39,762 nucleotides of DNA from positions 1 through 39,762 of the forward strand of contig REEP01000038.1 in assembly GCA_007695045.1 (NCBI GenBank), given 5' to 3'. Each line of letters begins with the position of its first letter. The stretch's first letter is position 1. The position numbers and the translations under genes are program-made. The notes beneath the pieces were generated by a model. That model worked only from the letters and a program-made list of their open reading frames with translations, did not search any database and was not told the origin of the DNA. Origin of the DNA: Rhodospirillales bacterium. Lineage in GTDB: Bacteria > Pseudomonadota > Alphaproteobacteria > Rhodospirillales > Defluviicoccaceae. This document shows, piece by piece, positions 30,729 to 39,762 of the stretch.

Positions 30729-32503
30729 CACCGCAGCTCCGCCACCGGCCGAACGCCGAACACCCCGAGACCCGAGGCCACCACCAGTTGCACACCCCGC
30801 ACCAGAGCCAAGCGCGCCTGGCTCAGCGGGACGTCACTCACGGTGATGAAACGAAGCTGGGTCTCATCCTTGCCCCGCGTCCACAGCAGATGAAAGGCCG
30901 AGGCAAGGTCCTGCAGGTAGAAGGCGATCCGGTGCGGCTCGTGCGCGATGGCCGCATGCTCGACCAGCCGGGGCCATTGCGCGATCCACTTGATCACCGC
31001 CAGCTCCCCGGCATCGGTCAATCGACCGAGATCGGCCTCGGCAAGGGCGGCGGCGTCCACCACCGTGTCGCCCAGTTCGGCCGCGGCATGGCGCAGCACC
31101 GAGCAGCAGCGGGCATGGGCGTACTGGACATAGAACACCGGGTTGTCCTTGGTCTGCTCCACCACCTTGGCGAAATCGAAGTCCAGTTGCGCGTCGTTCT
31201 TGCGGGTCAGCATCATGAACCGGAACACGTCGCGGCCGACCCGGTCCACCACCTCGTCCAGGGTGACGAAGGTGCCGGCTCGCTTGGACATCTTCACCGG
31301 CTGCCCTCGGTCCAGCAGATTGACCATCTGGCACAGTTTGACATCAAGGTCGCCGGCACCGCCGGTGATCGCCTTGACGGCCGCCTGCATCCGCTTGACG
31401 TAGCCACCGTGATCGGCGCCCCAGACATCGATCATGCTGGCGAAGCCGCGGCGAAACTTGTCGCCATGATACGCAATGTCGGACGCGAAGTAGGTCCAGG
31501 CACCGTCGGATTTTTGCAGCGGCCGGTCGATATCGTCGCCGAACGCGGTGGCCCGGAACAGGGTTTGCGGACGCGGCTCCCAGTCATCCGGCAGCTTACC
31601 CTTGGGCGGCTCCAGCACGCCCGTATAGATGTGGCCGGCCTGCCGCAGCGCATCGATCACGTCGGTGACGTCGCCGCGCTCCACCAGGGCGCGTTCCGAT
31701 GCGATCACGTCGAAGTGGATGCCAAGGCGGGCCAGAGACGCCAGGATGCCGTCCAGCATCGTTGCCACCCCGCGCTCCCGGAACACCGGCAGCCACGCCG
31801 CCTCGGGGGCGTCCACCCAGCGCGCACCGTCGTCCGCCCGGATGGCGTCGGCCACTTCCTGAAGGTAGGCACCGGCATACTGGATCTCCCCGGCCTCCCG
31901 CGCCCGGTCGAAATCCGCCTGGGAGCGCGCACCCATGGCCACCAGGTAGCGGAAGTGGATGGAACGGGCCATCTGGTCCACCTGACCGCCGGCGTCGTTG
32001 ACGTAGTATTCCCGCGTGACCCGGAATCCGGCCTTGGCCAAAAGCGACGCCAGTGCATCTCCCACCACCGCGCCGCGGCCGTGGCCCACGTGCAGCGGAC
32101 CTGTGGGGTTGGCGGAGACGAACTCCACGTTGACCGGCTCGCCGGCGCCGAGAGTCGAATCGCCGTAAGCGGTGCCGGCGGCCAGCACGTCGCGAAGCCG
32201 GGCGAACCAGAAGCCGGGTGAGAGGCTCAGGTTGATGAAACCCGGCCCCGCCACCGCCACGCGCTCCACGCCCTCCATCGCGGCCAAATGGCCGGACAGC
32301 GCTTCGGCGAGTTCCCGCGGCTTCCGCCCCGCCGGGCGCGCCAGGATCATGGCCGCATTGGTCGTCACGTCGCCGTGCCCGGGATCGCGCGGCGGCTCCA
32401 CACTGATGGCACTGGCATCCAGGCCTTCCGGCAGCCCCCCTTCCCGGGTCAGAGCGACCACCGCCGCCGCCACCGCGCCTTCGAAGTGTCGGAACAGGTT
32501 CAT
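30728..32503 (-). CDS. argS: Arginyl-tRNA synthetase
   Basis: A 591-residue class I aminoacyl-tRNA synthetase that charges tRNA-Arg. The HIGH motif appears as [13 protein letters not shown] (137-149) and the KMSKS region as [14 protein letters not shown] (404-417). The N-terminal Arg-specific domain (about 1-110) and the helical anticodon-binding C-terminus (from about 465) are present, the latter ending in [20 protein letters not shown]. The ATG at 32503 overlaps the dgt stop as ATGA; its own stop overlaps the SPOR gene start. It is an essential housekeeping gene. Confidence 0.97.
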   Translation of the reverse strand: MNLFRHFEGAVAAAVVALTREGGLPEGLDASAISVEPPRDPGHGDVTTNAAMILARPAGRKPRELAEALSGHLAAMEGVERVAVAGPGFINLSLSPGFWFARLRDVLAAGTAYGDSTLGAGEPVNVEFVSANPTGPLHVGHGRGAVVGDALASLLAKAGFRVTREYYVNDAGGQVDQMARSIHFRYLVAMGARSQADFDRAREAGEIQYAGAYLQEVADAIRADDGARWVDAPEAAWLPVFRERGVATMLDGILASLARLGIHFDVIASERALVERGDVTDVIDALRQAGHIYTGVLEPPKGKLPDDWEPRPQTLFRATAFGDDIDRPLQKSDGAWTYFASDIAYHGDKFRRGFASMIDVWGADHGGYVKRMQAAVKAITGGAGDLDVKLCQMVNLLDRGQPVKMSKRAGTFVTLDEVVDRVGRDVFRFMMLTRKNDAQLDFDFAKVVEQTKDNPVFYVQYAHARCCSVLRHAAAELGDTVVDAAALAEADLGRLTDAGELAVIKWIAQWPRLVEHAAIAHEPHRIAFYLQDLASAFHLLWTRGKDETQLRFITVSDVPLSQARLALVRGVQLVVASGLGVFGVRPVAELR

Positions 32504-33678
32504 GAGCTTCTCGACTGCACGTCCAGCAGCCTGCGGTGTTCGTCCAAGGCAAACCGGTCGGTCATGCCGGCAACGTAGTCGGCAACGGTGCGGGCCGTGA
32601 TGGTGCTACCCGCGGTGGCGGCCGGACGCTGCCAGTCGGTGGGCAGACACCCCGGTTCGGTCAGCAGGAGGGCAAACAGCTCCCGCACTGCTCGTCTCGC
32701 CTTGCTGGTCATGCGGTTGAGCTTGTAGTGCCGGTACATGTGTTCAAACAGGAAATTTTTCAGGGCCCGGTCATGCGCCTGCATCGCCTCGGAAAACGCC
32801 ACCACCGGTGCGCTGGCAGCCCGAATGTCGTCTGGATTCCGAGGTTTGAGGTCGGCGATCCGGCGCCGGCTCTCGGCCAGCAGGTCATCCACCATGTGGG
32901 TGATCAGGCGGCGCACCGCCTCGTAGATCAGCCGCGACGGTGCCAGATTCGGGTACCGGCGGCGGATTGCCGCGAAGACCGGTCCCACCAGCGGCACGTC
33001 GCCCAGGTCATCGACGGTGAACAGGCCGGCACGAAGGCCGTCGTCGATGTCATGGTTGTTGTAGGCGATATCATCGGACAGCGCCGCAACCTGCGCCTCG
33101 GCAGAGGCGAACCCGTCCAGGGCCAGGTCGTGTTCCGCCACATACTCGGCGATGGCATAGGGCAACGGCGCCCGGCCGGCCCCCGACAGGGGGCCATTAT
33201 GCTTGACCAGTCCTTCCAGCGTCTCCCAGGTGAGATTGAGGCCGTCGAACTCGGCATACCGCTGTTCCAGCCGGGTCACCACTTTGAGGCTCTGGGCGTT
33301 GTGGTCGAACCCGCCGAACGGCGCCATGCACTCCCGAAGCGCATCTTCGCCGGCGTGGCCGAACGGCGGGTGGCCGAGGTCGTGGGCCAGCGCCAGCGCT
33401 TCCGCGAGATCCTCGTCCAGACCGAGACAGCGACAGATGGAGCGGGCGATCTGCGAGACCTCGAGGCTGTGCGTGAGGCGGGTGCGAAAAAAATCGCCCT
33501 CGTGATTGACGAACACCTGGGTTTTGTATTCCAGCCGACGGAACGCGGCGGAATGGATGATGCGGTCGCGGTCCCGCTGGAAGCAGGTCCGCGTGGCGCT
33601 TTCGGGTTCGGGATGCAGCCGCCCCCGGCTGTCCCGCGGCCGGCAGGCCCACGGCGCCAGGGAGCCTCTGTCGGTCAT
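32500..33678 (-). CDS. dgt: Deoxyguanosinetriphosphate triphosphohydrolase-like protein
   Basis: A 392-residue HD-domain dNTP triphosphohydrolase-like protein, which splits deoxynucleoside triphosphates to nucleoside and tripolyphosphate and affects dNTP pools. The metal-binding HD elements are [16 protein letters not shown] (His70) and [15 protein letters not shown] (His99-Asp100); [17 protein letters not shown] provides the later aspartate. It opens [13 protein letters not shown] and [20 protein letters not shown], the usual type 2 start. The ATG at 33678 was chosen; 38 upstream codons of the same frame lack family character. It is the first gene of the dgt-tatC run and diverges from erpA. 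Confidence 0.94.
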   Translation of the reverse strand: MTDRGSLAPWACRPRDSRGRLHPEPESATRTCFQRDRDRIIHSAAFRRLEYKTQVFVNHEGDFFRTRLTHSLEVSQIARSICRCLGLDEDLAEALALAHDLGHPPFGHAGEDALRECMAPFGGFDHNAQSLKVVTRLEQRYAEFDGLNLTWETLEGLVKHNGPLSGAGRAPLPYAIAEYVAEHDLALDGFASAEAQVAALSDDIAYNNHDIDDGLRAGLFTVDDLGDVPLVGPVFAAIRRRYPNLAPSRLIYEAVRRLITHMVDDLLAESRRRIADLKPRNPDDIRAASAPVVAFSEAMQAHDRALKNFLFEHMYRHYKLNRMTSKARRAVRELFALLLTEPGCLPTDWQRPAATAGSTITARTVADYVAGMTDRFALDEHRRLLDVQSRSS

Positions 33679-33752
33679 GGGCGGACCGTAGCCGGGGGCG
33701 CGTTGCGGCGCAACCGGCGCGGGGCGGGATCTGTTGCCCTTTCGCGGAACCA

Positions 33753-33780
33753 TTGACGTCGCTACATTTGGCTCTAGACC
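33753..33780 (+). promoter_or_regulatory. Possible promoter for erpA
   Basis: TTGACG (33753-33758, five of six) is followed after 16 bp by TAGACC (33775-33780), a weak -10. It lies 26 bp before the erpA start in the divergent dgt/erpA region of about 130 bp. No clear iron-responsive operator was recognised. Confidence 0.35.
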
Positions 33781-33806
33781 CCTTTGTGCCACGGAGGTTG
33801 AGTGCC

Positions 33807-34172
33807 ATGCCCGACGGGATCGAACCGTCCACCCAGGACGCAGCGCCGGCGGTCGCGATCAGCGAGTCCGCAGTGCGCCGGATCGCCGCGTTGCGCGCGG
33901 ACGAAGGTGACGCGGACCTTATGCTTCGGGTCTCGGTCTCCGGCGGCGGCTGCTCCGGTTTCCAGTACGGCTTTTCGCTGGACGATCAGCGCAACGAGGA
34001 TGACCACCTATTCGAACGCGACGGTGTGGTTGTGGTCATCGACGACGTATCGCTGGGCCTGCTGGCAGGGGCCGAGATCGATTTCATCGAGGACCTGATG
34101 GGATCGTACTTCGCGGTGCGCAATCCCAACGCCGCATCCACGTGCGGCTGCGGCACGTCGTTCTCGGTCTGA
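33807..34172 (+). CDS. erpA: Iron-sulfur cluster insertion protein ErpA
   Basis: A 121-residue A-type Fe-S carrier, delivering clusters to apoproteins. The three cluster ligands are Cys49 in SGGGCSGFQYGF and Cys113/Cys115 in STCGCGTSFSV at the C-terminus. LLAGAEIDFIEDLMGSYFAV and NPNA match the family. Upstream GGAGG and the ATG at 33807 set the start. Its place between dgt and xth is usual in Alphaproteobacteria, which supports ErpA over IscA or SufA. xth follows after 28 bp. Confidence 0.94.
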   Translation: MPDGIEPSTQDAAPAVAISESAVRRIAALRADEGDADLMLRVSVSGGGCSGFQYGFSLDDQRNEDDHLFERDGVVVVIDDVSLGLLAGAEIDFIEDLMGSYFAVRNPNAASTCGCGTSFSV

Positions 34173-34200
34173 GCCGGCCTTCGATTCGCCCCGCTTCGGC

Positions 34201-34995
34201 ATGTCGAAGATCGCGACCTGGAACGTGAACTCGATCAAGGCGCGTTTGCCGGCCCTCACCCGCTGGCTGAAGGCCGCCGAACCGGATGTGGTTCTGCTTC
34301 AGGAAACCAAGGTCCAGGATGAGGCATTTCCCGCCGAGGCAATCGAGGACCTGGGTTACAACATCGCCAGCAAGGGCCAGCGCAGCTACAACGGCGTTGC
34401 CATCCTGGCCAAAAGCCCCATCGACGTGCTGCTGACCGCCCTGCCGGGCGATCCTGATGATGACCAGGCACGGTACCTGGAGGGGTTCGTGGGCGGGATC
34501 CGGGTCGCCACGATCTATCTGCCCAACGGCAACCCGATCGAGTCCGAAAAGTTCTCCTACAAACTTGCCTGGCTGGACCGGCTGCGCCAGCACGTGGAAG
34601 ACGCACTGGGGTGCGAGGACGCGTTCGTCCTTGGCGGCGACTATAATGTCATTCCCGACGACCGGGACGTCTGGGACCCGGAGATGTTCCGCGACGACGC
34701 CCTCGCCCGGCCGGAGAGCCGGGCGGGTTTCCGACGTCTGCTGCACCTTGGGCTGACCGATGCGCTTCGCGCCGTGCACGGCGAGACACCCGGCTACACC
34801 TACTGGGACTATCAGGGACGTGCCTTCGCCGCCGACCATGGCCTTCGCATCGACCACCTGCTGCTGACGCCGCAGGTGGCCGACCGACTGAAAGATGCCG
34901 GCGTGGACCGCACCCCGCGCGGCTGGGACAAACCTTCAGACCACGCCCCGGTGTGGTGCACCCTCGATAACGGCACCACGGCTCAGGGCGTGTAG
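34201..34995 (+). CDS. xth: Exodeoxyribonuclease III
   Basis: A 264-residue Mg-dependent AP endonuclease and 3'-to-5' exonuclease of the base-excision repair pathway. It opens SKIATWNVNSIKARLPAL; the metal-binding Glu35 lies in VLLQETKVQD, the catalytic Asp/Asn pair in LGGDYNVIPDDRDVWDP, and the final His in KPSDHAPVWC. ARGL-like RIDHLLLTP is also present. Length is the family norm. Its last 13 nt overlap the 3' end of the converging tetR gene, so the two transcripts collide there. Confidence 0.95.
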   Translation: MSKIATWNVNSIKARLPALTRWLKAAEPDVVLLQETKVQDEAFPAEAIEDLGYNIASKGQRSYNGVAILAKSPIDVLLTALPGDPDDDQARYLEGFVGGIRVATIYLPNGNPIESEKFSYKLAWLDRLRQHVEDALGCEDAFVLGGDYNVIPDDRDVWDPEMFRDDALARPESRAGFRRLLHLGLTDALRAVHGETPGYTYWDYQGRAFAADHGLRIDHLLLTPQVADRLKDAGVDRTPRGWDKPSDHAPVWCTLDNGTTAQGV

Positions 34996-35690
34996 GCCCG
35001 CAGGAACGCCGCGACGACCGAGCGAATGTGCGCCTCCGCCGCGGCTTCGTCGTCCGCGATGGCGACCCCCAGCAGCCGGCGGACGTCGTCATGGGCCCGG
35101 GCCATGCCAAGGAAAGCCTCGGCAGCGGCCTCGGGGTCATCGATCCGAAGGTCTCCGACGGCGCTCCGCTCTGTCAGCCAGGCCGCCAGATTGGCTACCG
35201 CCCGAGCCGGCCCCAGCCGATAGAACATCGCCCCCAGTTCAGGAAAACGCGGGCTTTCGGCTATGACGGCGCGATAGACCGACATGATCGCGTCATCCCG
35301 GCACATCTCCTGCACCCGCCTGGCCATCCCGGTGAGGACCTGCTCCGGCGATCCGCCCTCCACCCGATACCCGGTCAACGGTTCCAGCAAACGGTCGCAC
35401 AGATCGGTGATGATCGCCGCGAACAGGGCGTCCTTGCTGCCGAAGTGGTTGTAAATGGTGACCTTGGAGACGCCGGCGACCTGGGCGATGCGGTCCATGC
35501 TGGCCTCGCCGAAGCCGACCTCGAGAAACACGCGGGTGGCGGCCTCCACGATCTGCCGACGCTTGCCGCTGTCGCGGCCGGGCGTCGGCGCCGCGTCCAT
35601 GGACGAAGGCGCTTCCATGCCGGCGATGGCGTCCTCCTTGTGGCCCGCGGCGGATCCCAAGGCCATCCTGGTCCGGTCCCTTGAACTCAT
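34983..35690 (-). CDS. TetR/AcrR family regulator of the adjacent RND pump
   Basis: A 235-residue repressor. The TetR-type helix-turn-helix lies at about 45-91 (RRQIVEAATRVFLEVGFGEA, then GVSKVTIYNHFGSKDALF); the rest is the helical ligand and dimerisation domain. The ATG at 35690 gives an unusually long lead of 40 residues before the DNA-binding domain; ATGs at 35618 and 35600 are alternatives. A 15-bp palindrome begins 12 bp upstream. The gene diverges from an RND adaptor gene, the usual arrangement for a repressor of an efflux pump that also controls itself. The ligand is unknown. Confidence 0.88.
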   Translation of the reverse strand: MSSRDRTRMALGSAAGHKEDAIAGMEAPSSMDAAPTPGRDSGKRRQIVEAATRVFLEVGFGEASMDRIAQVAGVSKVTIYNHFGSKDALFAAIITDLCDRLLEPLTGYRVEGGSPEQVLTGMARRVQEMCRDDAIMSVYRAVIAESPRFPELGAMFYRLGPARAVANLAAWLTERSAVGDLRIDDPEAAAEAFLGMARAHDDVRRLLGVAIADDEAAAEAHIRSVVAAFLRAYTP

Positions 35691-35701
35691 CCGAACCAAA
35701 T

Positions 35702-35716
35702 ACTATACCGTATAGT
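35702..35716. promoter_or_regulatory. 15-bp palindromic operator in the tetR/RND intergenic region
   Basis: ACTATAC and GTATAGT are exact inverted repeats around a single C. The site is the most AT-rich point of a GC-rich region, lies 12 bp before the tetR ATG and covers the start expected from the tetR promoter at 35718-35747. TetR-family dimers typically bind such sites. Confidence 0.6.
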
Positions 35717-35717
35717 T

Positions 35718-35747
35718 CAGATAAGGGAGGCGCCGGGACGCTGTCAA
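35718..35747 (-). promoter_or_regulatory. Possible promoter for tetR
   Basis: On the minus strand a perfect TTGACA (35747-35742) is followed after 18 bp by TATCTG (35723-35718), three of six. Transcription would start near 35711, inside the palindrome at 35702-35716, a layout suited to autorepression. Confidence 0.4.
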
Positions 35748-35873
35748 TGCCATCTCAACCCGGCAGGCAGCGTTGATCGTCAAAACGGGCGGGCGCGTAA
35801 GAGGGGCGTAAGGTGCTGGGAGGCGCCATGCGCCAGCATCGAGCCTGATACCAACAACGCCGGGATGACGCGA

Positions 35874-36989
35874 ATGTCGCGAAGCCTGATAGTGCAGATC
35901 GTGGGCGCCGTGCTGCTGCTGACAGCTGCCGGGACCGCTTGGTTCCTGGGCACCCAGGGTGATGGGGAGGGGGCCGCAGGCGGTCCAGGCGGCTTTGGCA
36001 ATGCGCCGGCACCGGTCATCGTGGCGGAGGCGCGCAGTGATACGGTGGTGGAACGCATCGAAGCCGTGGGCACGGCGCGGGCCCGGGAAACGGTCGAGGT
36101 GGTGGCCGAACTCGATGCCCGGGTGGTCGGCATCGGCTTCGAGGAAGGCCAGCGGGTCACCGCGGGCACCGTGCTGGTCGAGTTGAAGGACTCCCGGGAG
36201 CAAGCGTTGCTGCGGGAAGCCATGGCGCGTCGGGACGACGCCGAGGCGCAACTGAAACGGGCGCGGCAACTGCTGCAGTCGCGCAACGTCTCGCAGGCGC
36301 GGGTGGACGAGCTTCGGTCGGAATTCGACGCCGCGGCGGCCCGCGTTGCGATCATCGAAAGCGAGATACGCGATCTGCAGATCCGGGCACCATTCGACGG
36401 CATCGTCGGACTGCGCGATGTCAGCCCTGGCGCCTACGTGTCGGCCGGCCGGCGCATTACGACCCTGGACGACATCGACGTGATCCGTATCGAGTTCTCG
36501 GTCCCGGAACGGTTCTACGGCCGACTTCGGCCGGGGCTCACGGTGACCTCGCGCACCGCTGCGTTCCCCGATCGCGCCTTCACGGGCACCGTCAGTCGCA
36601 TCGATTCCCGCATCGATCCGGCCACCCGTAGCGTCCGGGTGCAGGCCGAATTCCCGAACGAGGATGGGCGCTTGAGATCCGGCATGTTCATGGCCGTGCA
36701 GGTCGATCTCGAAGAGCGGGATACGGTCATCCTGGCCGAAGAGGCCATTGTCTCCCAAGGAGAGCGGCATTTCGTGTTCGTGGTCGAGGATGGCCATGCC
36801 CATCGCCGGGAAGTGGTTCTAGGCCTGCGGCGAGCCGGCGAGGTGGAGGTGCGGACAGGGGTGTTGGCGGGGCAGCGCATCGTCACCGAAGGAGTCGACC
36901 GGGTGCGCGACGGCGGGCCGGTGCGAACGCTCACGGCCGATCGCAGTGACGCGCCGCAGGGCTCTGCGCCCGGCGCGGGCGCGAGCTAG
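35874..36989 (+). CDS. RND efflux periplasmic adaptor subunit (HlyD/MFP family)
   Basis: A 371-residue membrane-fusion protein linking an RND pump to an outer-membrane channel. A hydrophobic N-terminus (about 5-25, no lipobox Cys) anchors or exports it. The split biotinyl-lipoyl domain is seen in VEVVAELDARVVGIGFEEGQ-like residues and, after an alpha-helical hairpin (about 105-150, EAMARRDDAEAQLKRARQLL), in IRAPFDGIVGLRDVSPGAYV. Beta-barrel and membrane-proximal domains follow. An ATG at 35865 is an equally possible start. The pump gene begins 39 bp downstream. Regulation by the divergent TetR protein is inferred from the palindrome at 35702. Confidence 0.92.
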   Translation: MSRSLIVQIVGAVLLLTAAGTAWFLGTQGDGEGAAGGPGGFGNAPAPVIVAEARSDTVVERIEAVGTARARETVEVVAELDARVVGIGFEEGQRVTAGTVLVELKDSREQALLREAMARRDDAEAQLKRARQLLQSRNVSQARVDELRSEFDAAAARVAIIESEIRDLQIRAPFDGIVGLRDVSPGAYVSAGRRITTLDDIDVIRIEFSVPERFYGRLRPGLTVTSRTAAFPDRAFTGTVSRIDSRIDPATRSVRVQAEFPNEDGRLRSGMFMAVQVDLEERDTVILAEEAIVSQGERHFVFVVEDGHAHRREVVLGLRRAGEVEVRTGVLAGQRIVTEGVDRVRDGGPVRTLTADRSDAPQGSAPGAGAS

Positions 36990-37028
36990 ACATCCCATGA
37001 CGATGCCGCGGGCGATAGGAGATGACCG

Positions 37029-39762
37029 ATGATTCTCTCCGACATCTCGATCAAGCGGCCGGTTCTGGCCACGGTGGTGAGTCTGCTGATCGTGGTGCTG
37101 GGTATCGGCTCGCTCCTGGGCTTGGCGGTGCGGGAGTATCCCAACATCGATCCGCCGGTCGTCTCCGTCACAACCACTTACACCGGGGCCGCACCGGAGA
37201 TTGTGGACACCGAAGTGACCGAGGTGATCGAAAGCGCCATCAGCGCCGTCGACGGGGTCCGCTATATGACGTCGGAAAGCCGCGACGGCCGCGGCGAGAC
37301 GACGGTGGAGTTCATCCTCAGCCGGGATGTGGACAACGCCGCCAACGACGTTCGCGATGCCATCGGTCGTATCCAGAGCCGCCTGCCGGAGGAAGCCGAT
37401 GCCCCCGTCGTGCGCAAGGCCGACGCCGACGCCCGCCCGATGATGTGGCTGCCCCTGACCAGCAACCGGATGTCGCCGCAGGAAATGACCGACTTCGCCG
37501 AGCGCTTCCTCGTCGACCGGCTTTCGGTGCTGGAAGGGGTCGCGCGCATCCGGATCGGCGGCGAACGCCGGTTCGCCATGCGCATCTGGCTGGATCGCGA
37601 GGCCATGGCTGCCCGCGACGTCACCGCCGAAGACGTGGAAGCGGCGCTCAGGCGCGGCAATGTGGAGCTTCCCGCCGGCCGGCTCGAGAGCGTCACCCGC
37701 GAACTCACCGTCCGTACCGACAGCCGCCTCCGGGAACCGGAAGAGTTCCAGCGCCTGCTGATCCGTCGCGACGGCATCTACAAGGTTCTGCTGGGCGACG
37801 TCGCCCGGGTTGAGCGGGGGGTCGAAGACAAGCGCTCCATTCTGCGGGCCGACGGGCAGGAAGCCATTGGTCTCGGCATCATCCGCCAGTCCCAGGCCAA
37901 CATCATCGCCGTTTCCGACTTGGTGCGGGCCGAGGTGGCTGCGATCGCCGAAAGCCTTCCCGAAGGCCTGGAGATCGCGGTCAACTACGATGAGGCAGTG
38001 TTCGTCCGGGAAGCCGTCAAGGAGGTGGTGCGGGCACTCGGCATCGCGGTGGGGCTGGTGATCCTGGTGATCTTCGTCTTCCTGCGGACCGTGCGTGCAA
38101 CCCTGGTCCCGGCCTTCACCATCCCCGTTTCAATCATCGGCGCATTCACGGTGATGGCGGCCATGGGCTTCTCCATCAACGTGCTGACACTGTTGGCCTT
38201 GATCCTGGCGGTGGGCCTCGTCGTCGATGACGCCATCGTGATGGTGGAAAACGTACAGCGGCGCATCGACGAGGGCGAACCGCCCTTGCTGGCCGCCTAT
38301 AACGGGGCCCGCCAAGTGGCGTTCGCAATCATTGCGACGACGCTCGCCCTGATCGCGGTATTCGTTCCCATCTCGTTCATGCAGGGCAATGTCGGTCGCC
38401 TGTTCACGGAATTCGGCTTCGTATTGGCCGCTGCCGTCGCCTTCTCCAGCGTGGTGGCGCTGACATTGGCGCCGATGCTGTGCTCCAAATGGCTGAAGCC
38501 CCTCCGTTCAGGCAGCCCTCTGCTGAACATGACCGAACGGTGGTTCCATGGCCTCGCCGCCGGCTACCGCTGGCTGCTGGAACGTGCGCTGAAGGCGCCG
38601 ATCGTGGTGCTGACCGGGGCGCTGATCGCAGCCGGGACTTCGTTCCAGCTGTTTCAGATGTTGCCCCAGGAACTGGCACCGACGGAAGACCGCGGCGTGT
38701 TCATCGTGCCGAGCCGGGCGCCCGAGGGCACCACCCCGGAGCACACGTTCCGCGGCGTGGAAGACGTGGAAGCGGTGCTCCGGCCGTTCCGGGACGAAAC
38801 CGGCGATGTGGAGCGGATCTTCTCCATCGTCGGCTGGGGCGGCGTCGGCAACCGCGGCTTTACCATCGTGCGCCTGAAAGACTGGAGCGAGCGCGACCGC
38901 CGCCAGCAGGATATCGTCGATGAGGTGTTTCCGGGCCTTCAGCAGATTCCCGGCGTGCGCGCCTTCGCCATCAACCCGCCCGGTCTCGGCCAGAGCGCCT
39001 TCCGTCAGCCGGTTCAGTTCGTGATCGGAGCGCCTGACTACGACAGTGTCCGCACCTACCGGGACCGCATCCTGGAACGCGCGGGCGAGAACCCCGGCCT
39101 CGTCAACCTGGATTCCGACTATCAGGAAACCCGGCCGCAGTTGCTGGTGCGGATCGATCGGGCTCGGGCGGCCGACCTCGGCATCTCGGTCGATCAGATC
39201 GCCCGGACCCTGCAGACCATGATCGCGTCGCGGGAGGTGGGTACCTACATCGACCGCGGCCGGGAATACGACGTGGTCGTGCAGGCCCGCCCGGAGGACC
39301 GGATCAGCCCCAGCAATCTGGAAAACATCTTCATCCGCAGCGGCAGCGGCATCCTGATCCCGCTGACCAGCCTGGTGACCACGGAAGAGGTGGGCTCGCC
39401 GCCGCGGCTGAGCCGGGTCGACCGTCTGCCGTCGGTGACCATCACCGCGTCCCTGGCGCCGGGCTACGACCTCGGCAGCGCCCTCACCTACTTCGAGCGG
39501 ATCGCCGCCGAGGAACTGCCGGCGCAATCGCGCATCACCTACCTGGGCCAGTCGCTGGAATTCAAGGAGACATCGGCCGCCATCTACCTCACGTTCGCAC
39601 TGGCTTTGGTGATTGTATTTCTGGTGCTGGCCGCCCAGTTCGAGAGCTTCATCCATCCGCTGGTGATCATGTTGGCGGTGCCGCTTGCCGTCACCGGCGG
39701 ATTGGGGGCGCTGCTGCTGACCGGCAACTCGCTCAACATCTACAGCCAGATCGGCATGATCC
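37029..39762 (+). CDS. RND efflux pump permease (HAE1/AcrB type), 3' end outside window
   Basis: At least 911 residues of an AcrB-like proton-driven inner-membrane pump; the frame is open at the window end. It begins MILSDISIKRPVLATVVSLL, the usual cytoplasmic start and first helix, followed by REYPNIDPPVVSVTTTY. The proton-relay pair Asp400-Asp401 lies in VGLVVDDAIVMVENVQRRI in helix 4; the later Lys and Thr of the relay lie beyond the edge. Pore-domain repeats are recognisable in both halves. AGGAG lies seven to eight nt before the ATG at 37029. An ATG at 37022 in another frame gives only a shadow. It forms a two-gene unit with the adaptor; no outer-membrane channel gene is in view. The substrate range is unknown. 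Confidence 0.94.
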   Translation, partial: MILSDISIKRPVLATVVSLLIVVLGIGSLLGLAVREYPNIDPPVVSVTTTYTGAAPEIVDTEVTEVIESAISAVDGVRYMTSESRDGRGETTVEFILSRDVDNAANDVRDAIGRIQSRLPEEADAPVVRKADADARPMMWLPLTSNRMSPQEMTDFAERFLVDRLSVLEGVARIRIGGERRFAMRIWLDREAMAARDVTAEDVEAALRRGNVELPAGRLESVTRELTVRTDSRLREPEEFQRLLIRRDGIYKVLLGDVARVERGVEDKRSILRADGQEAIGLGIIRQSQANIIAVSDLVRAEVAAIAESLPEGLEIAVNYDEAVFVREAVKEVVRALGIAVGLVILVIFVFLRTVRATLVPAFTIPVSIIGAFTVMAAMGFSINVLTLLALILAVGLVVDDAIVMVENVQRRIDEGEPPLLAAYNGARQVAFAIIATTLALIAVFVPISFMQGNVGRLFTEFGFVLAAAVAFSSVVALTLAPMLCSKWLKPLRSGSPLLNMTERWFHGLAAGYRWLLERALKAPIVVLTGALIAAGTSFQLFQMLPQELAPTEDRGVFIVPSRAPEGTTPEHTFRGVEDVEAVLRPFRDETGDVERIFSIVGWGGVGNRGFTIVRLKDWSERDRRQQDIVDEVFPGLQQIPGVRAFAINPPGLGQSAFRQPVQFVIGAPDYDSVRTYRDRILERAGENPGLVNLDSDYQETRPQLLVRIDRARAADLGISVDQIARTLQTMIASREVGTYIDRGREYDVVVQARPEDRISPSNLENIFIRSGSGILIPLTSLVTTEEVGSPPRLSRVDRLPSVTITASLAPGYDLGSALTYFERIAAEELPAQSRITYLGQSLEFKETSAAIYLTFALALVIVFLVLAAQFESFIHPLVIMLAVPLAVTGGLGALLLTGNSLNIYSQIGMI

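Noticed and set aside
37022-37813. A plus-strand ATG at 37022 opening 263 codons
   Set aside because: Wrong frame. The RND permease starts seven bases later at 37029 with a clear family N-terminus and continues past the window end.
38508-39656. A 382-codon minus-strand frame opposite the RND permease
   Set aside because: Antisense shadow; the plus-strand pump is unambiguous.

Overview
The window is GC-rich, densely packed chromosomal DNA. Gene content and order point to an alphaproteobacterium, probably of the Rhodospirillales or a related order. Two blocks carry most of that inference: dprA-topA-rnr-(S41 peptidase)-rpmG on the plus strand, and dgt-argS-SPOR-nagZ-(M50 protease)-scpA-scpB-tatA-tatB-tatC on the minus strand with erpA and xth divergent from dgt. 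Both orders are familiar from Alphaproteobacteria. No rRNA, tRNA, CRISPR array, insertion sequence or prophage was seen. The window is ordinary housekeeping chromosome with small accessory islands.

Layout. 1-2.7 kb (minus): a clipped NUDIX-like gene, the membrane protein NnrS (nitric oxide and nitrosative stress) and enoyl-ACP reductase FabI. 2.8-6.6 kb (plus): a secreted gamma-glutamyltransferase family protein, a 400-bp spacer holding two hairpins, and a patatin-like phospholipase whose C-terminal part lies in another frame. 6.6-7.3 kb (minus): a DJ-1/PfpI family protein. 7.5-12.8 kb (plus): a secreted trypsin-like protease, a small lipoprotein, glyoxalase I, a gamma-carbonic anhydrase family protein, a GlsB/YeaQ membrane protein, fumarase C and a CinA-type molybdopterin-binding domain protein. 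12.8-21.3 kb (plus): a small membrane protein, dprA, topA, rnr, a lipoprotein-like S41 peptidase and rpmG. 21.4-24.7 kb (minus): a Crp/Fnr regulator, purU and a second, cytosolic gamma-glutamyltransferase family protein. 25.0-33.7 kb (minus): a nearly gapless run of ten genes from dgt to tatC in which most stops overlap the next start. 33.8-35.0 kb (plus): erpA and xth. 35.0-39.8 kb: a TetR regulator divergent from an RND efflux pair; the pump gene runs off the window end.

How the genes work together. The dgt-tatC run combines nucleotide hygiene, arginine charging, wall recycling, chromosome condensation (ScpAB) and folded-protein export (TatABC), and looks translationally coupled. The TetR/RND unit is a typical autoregulated efflux locus; a 15-bp perfect palindrome lies at the expected tetR transcription start. 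DprA, TopA and RNase R are DNA/RNA maintenance functions.

No wholly new multi-gene system was found. The items most worth a second look are the split patatin gene with a small coupled ORF ahead of it, the GGT-like protein that lacks the usual substrate-binding arginine motif, the M50 protease inserted in the conserved nagZ-scpA junction, the tetR palindrome, the cysteine-rich secreted protease, and two short stretches with coding-like character that no intact gene explains.
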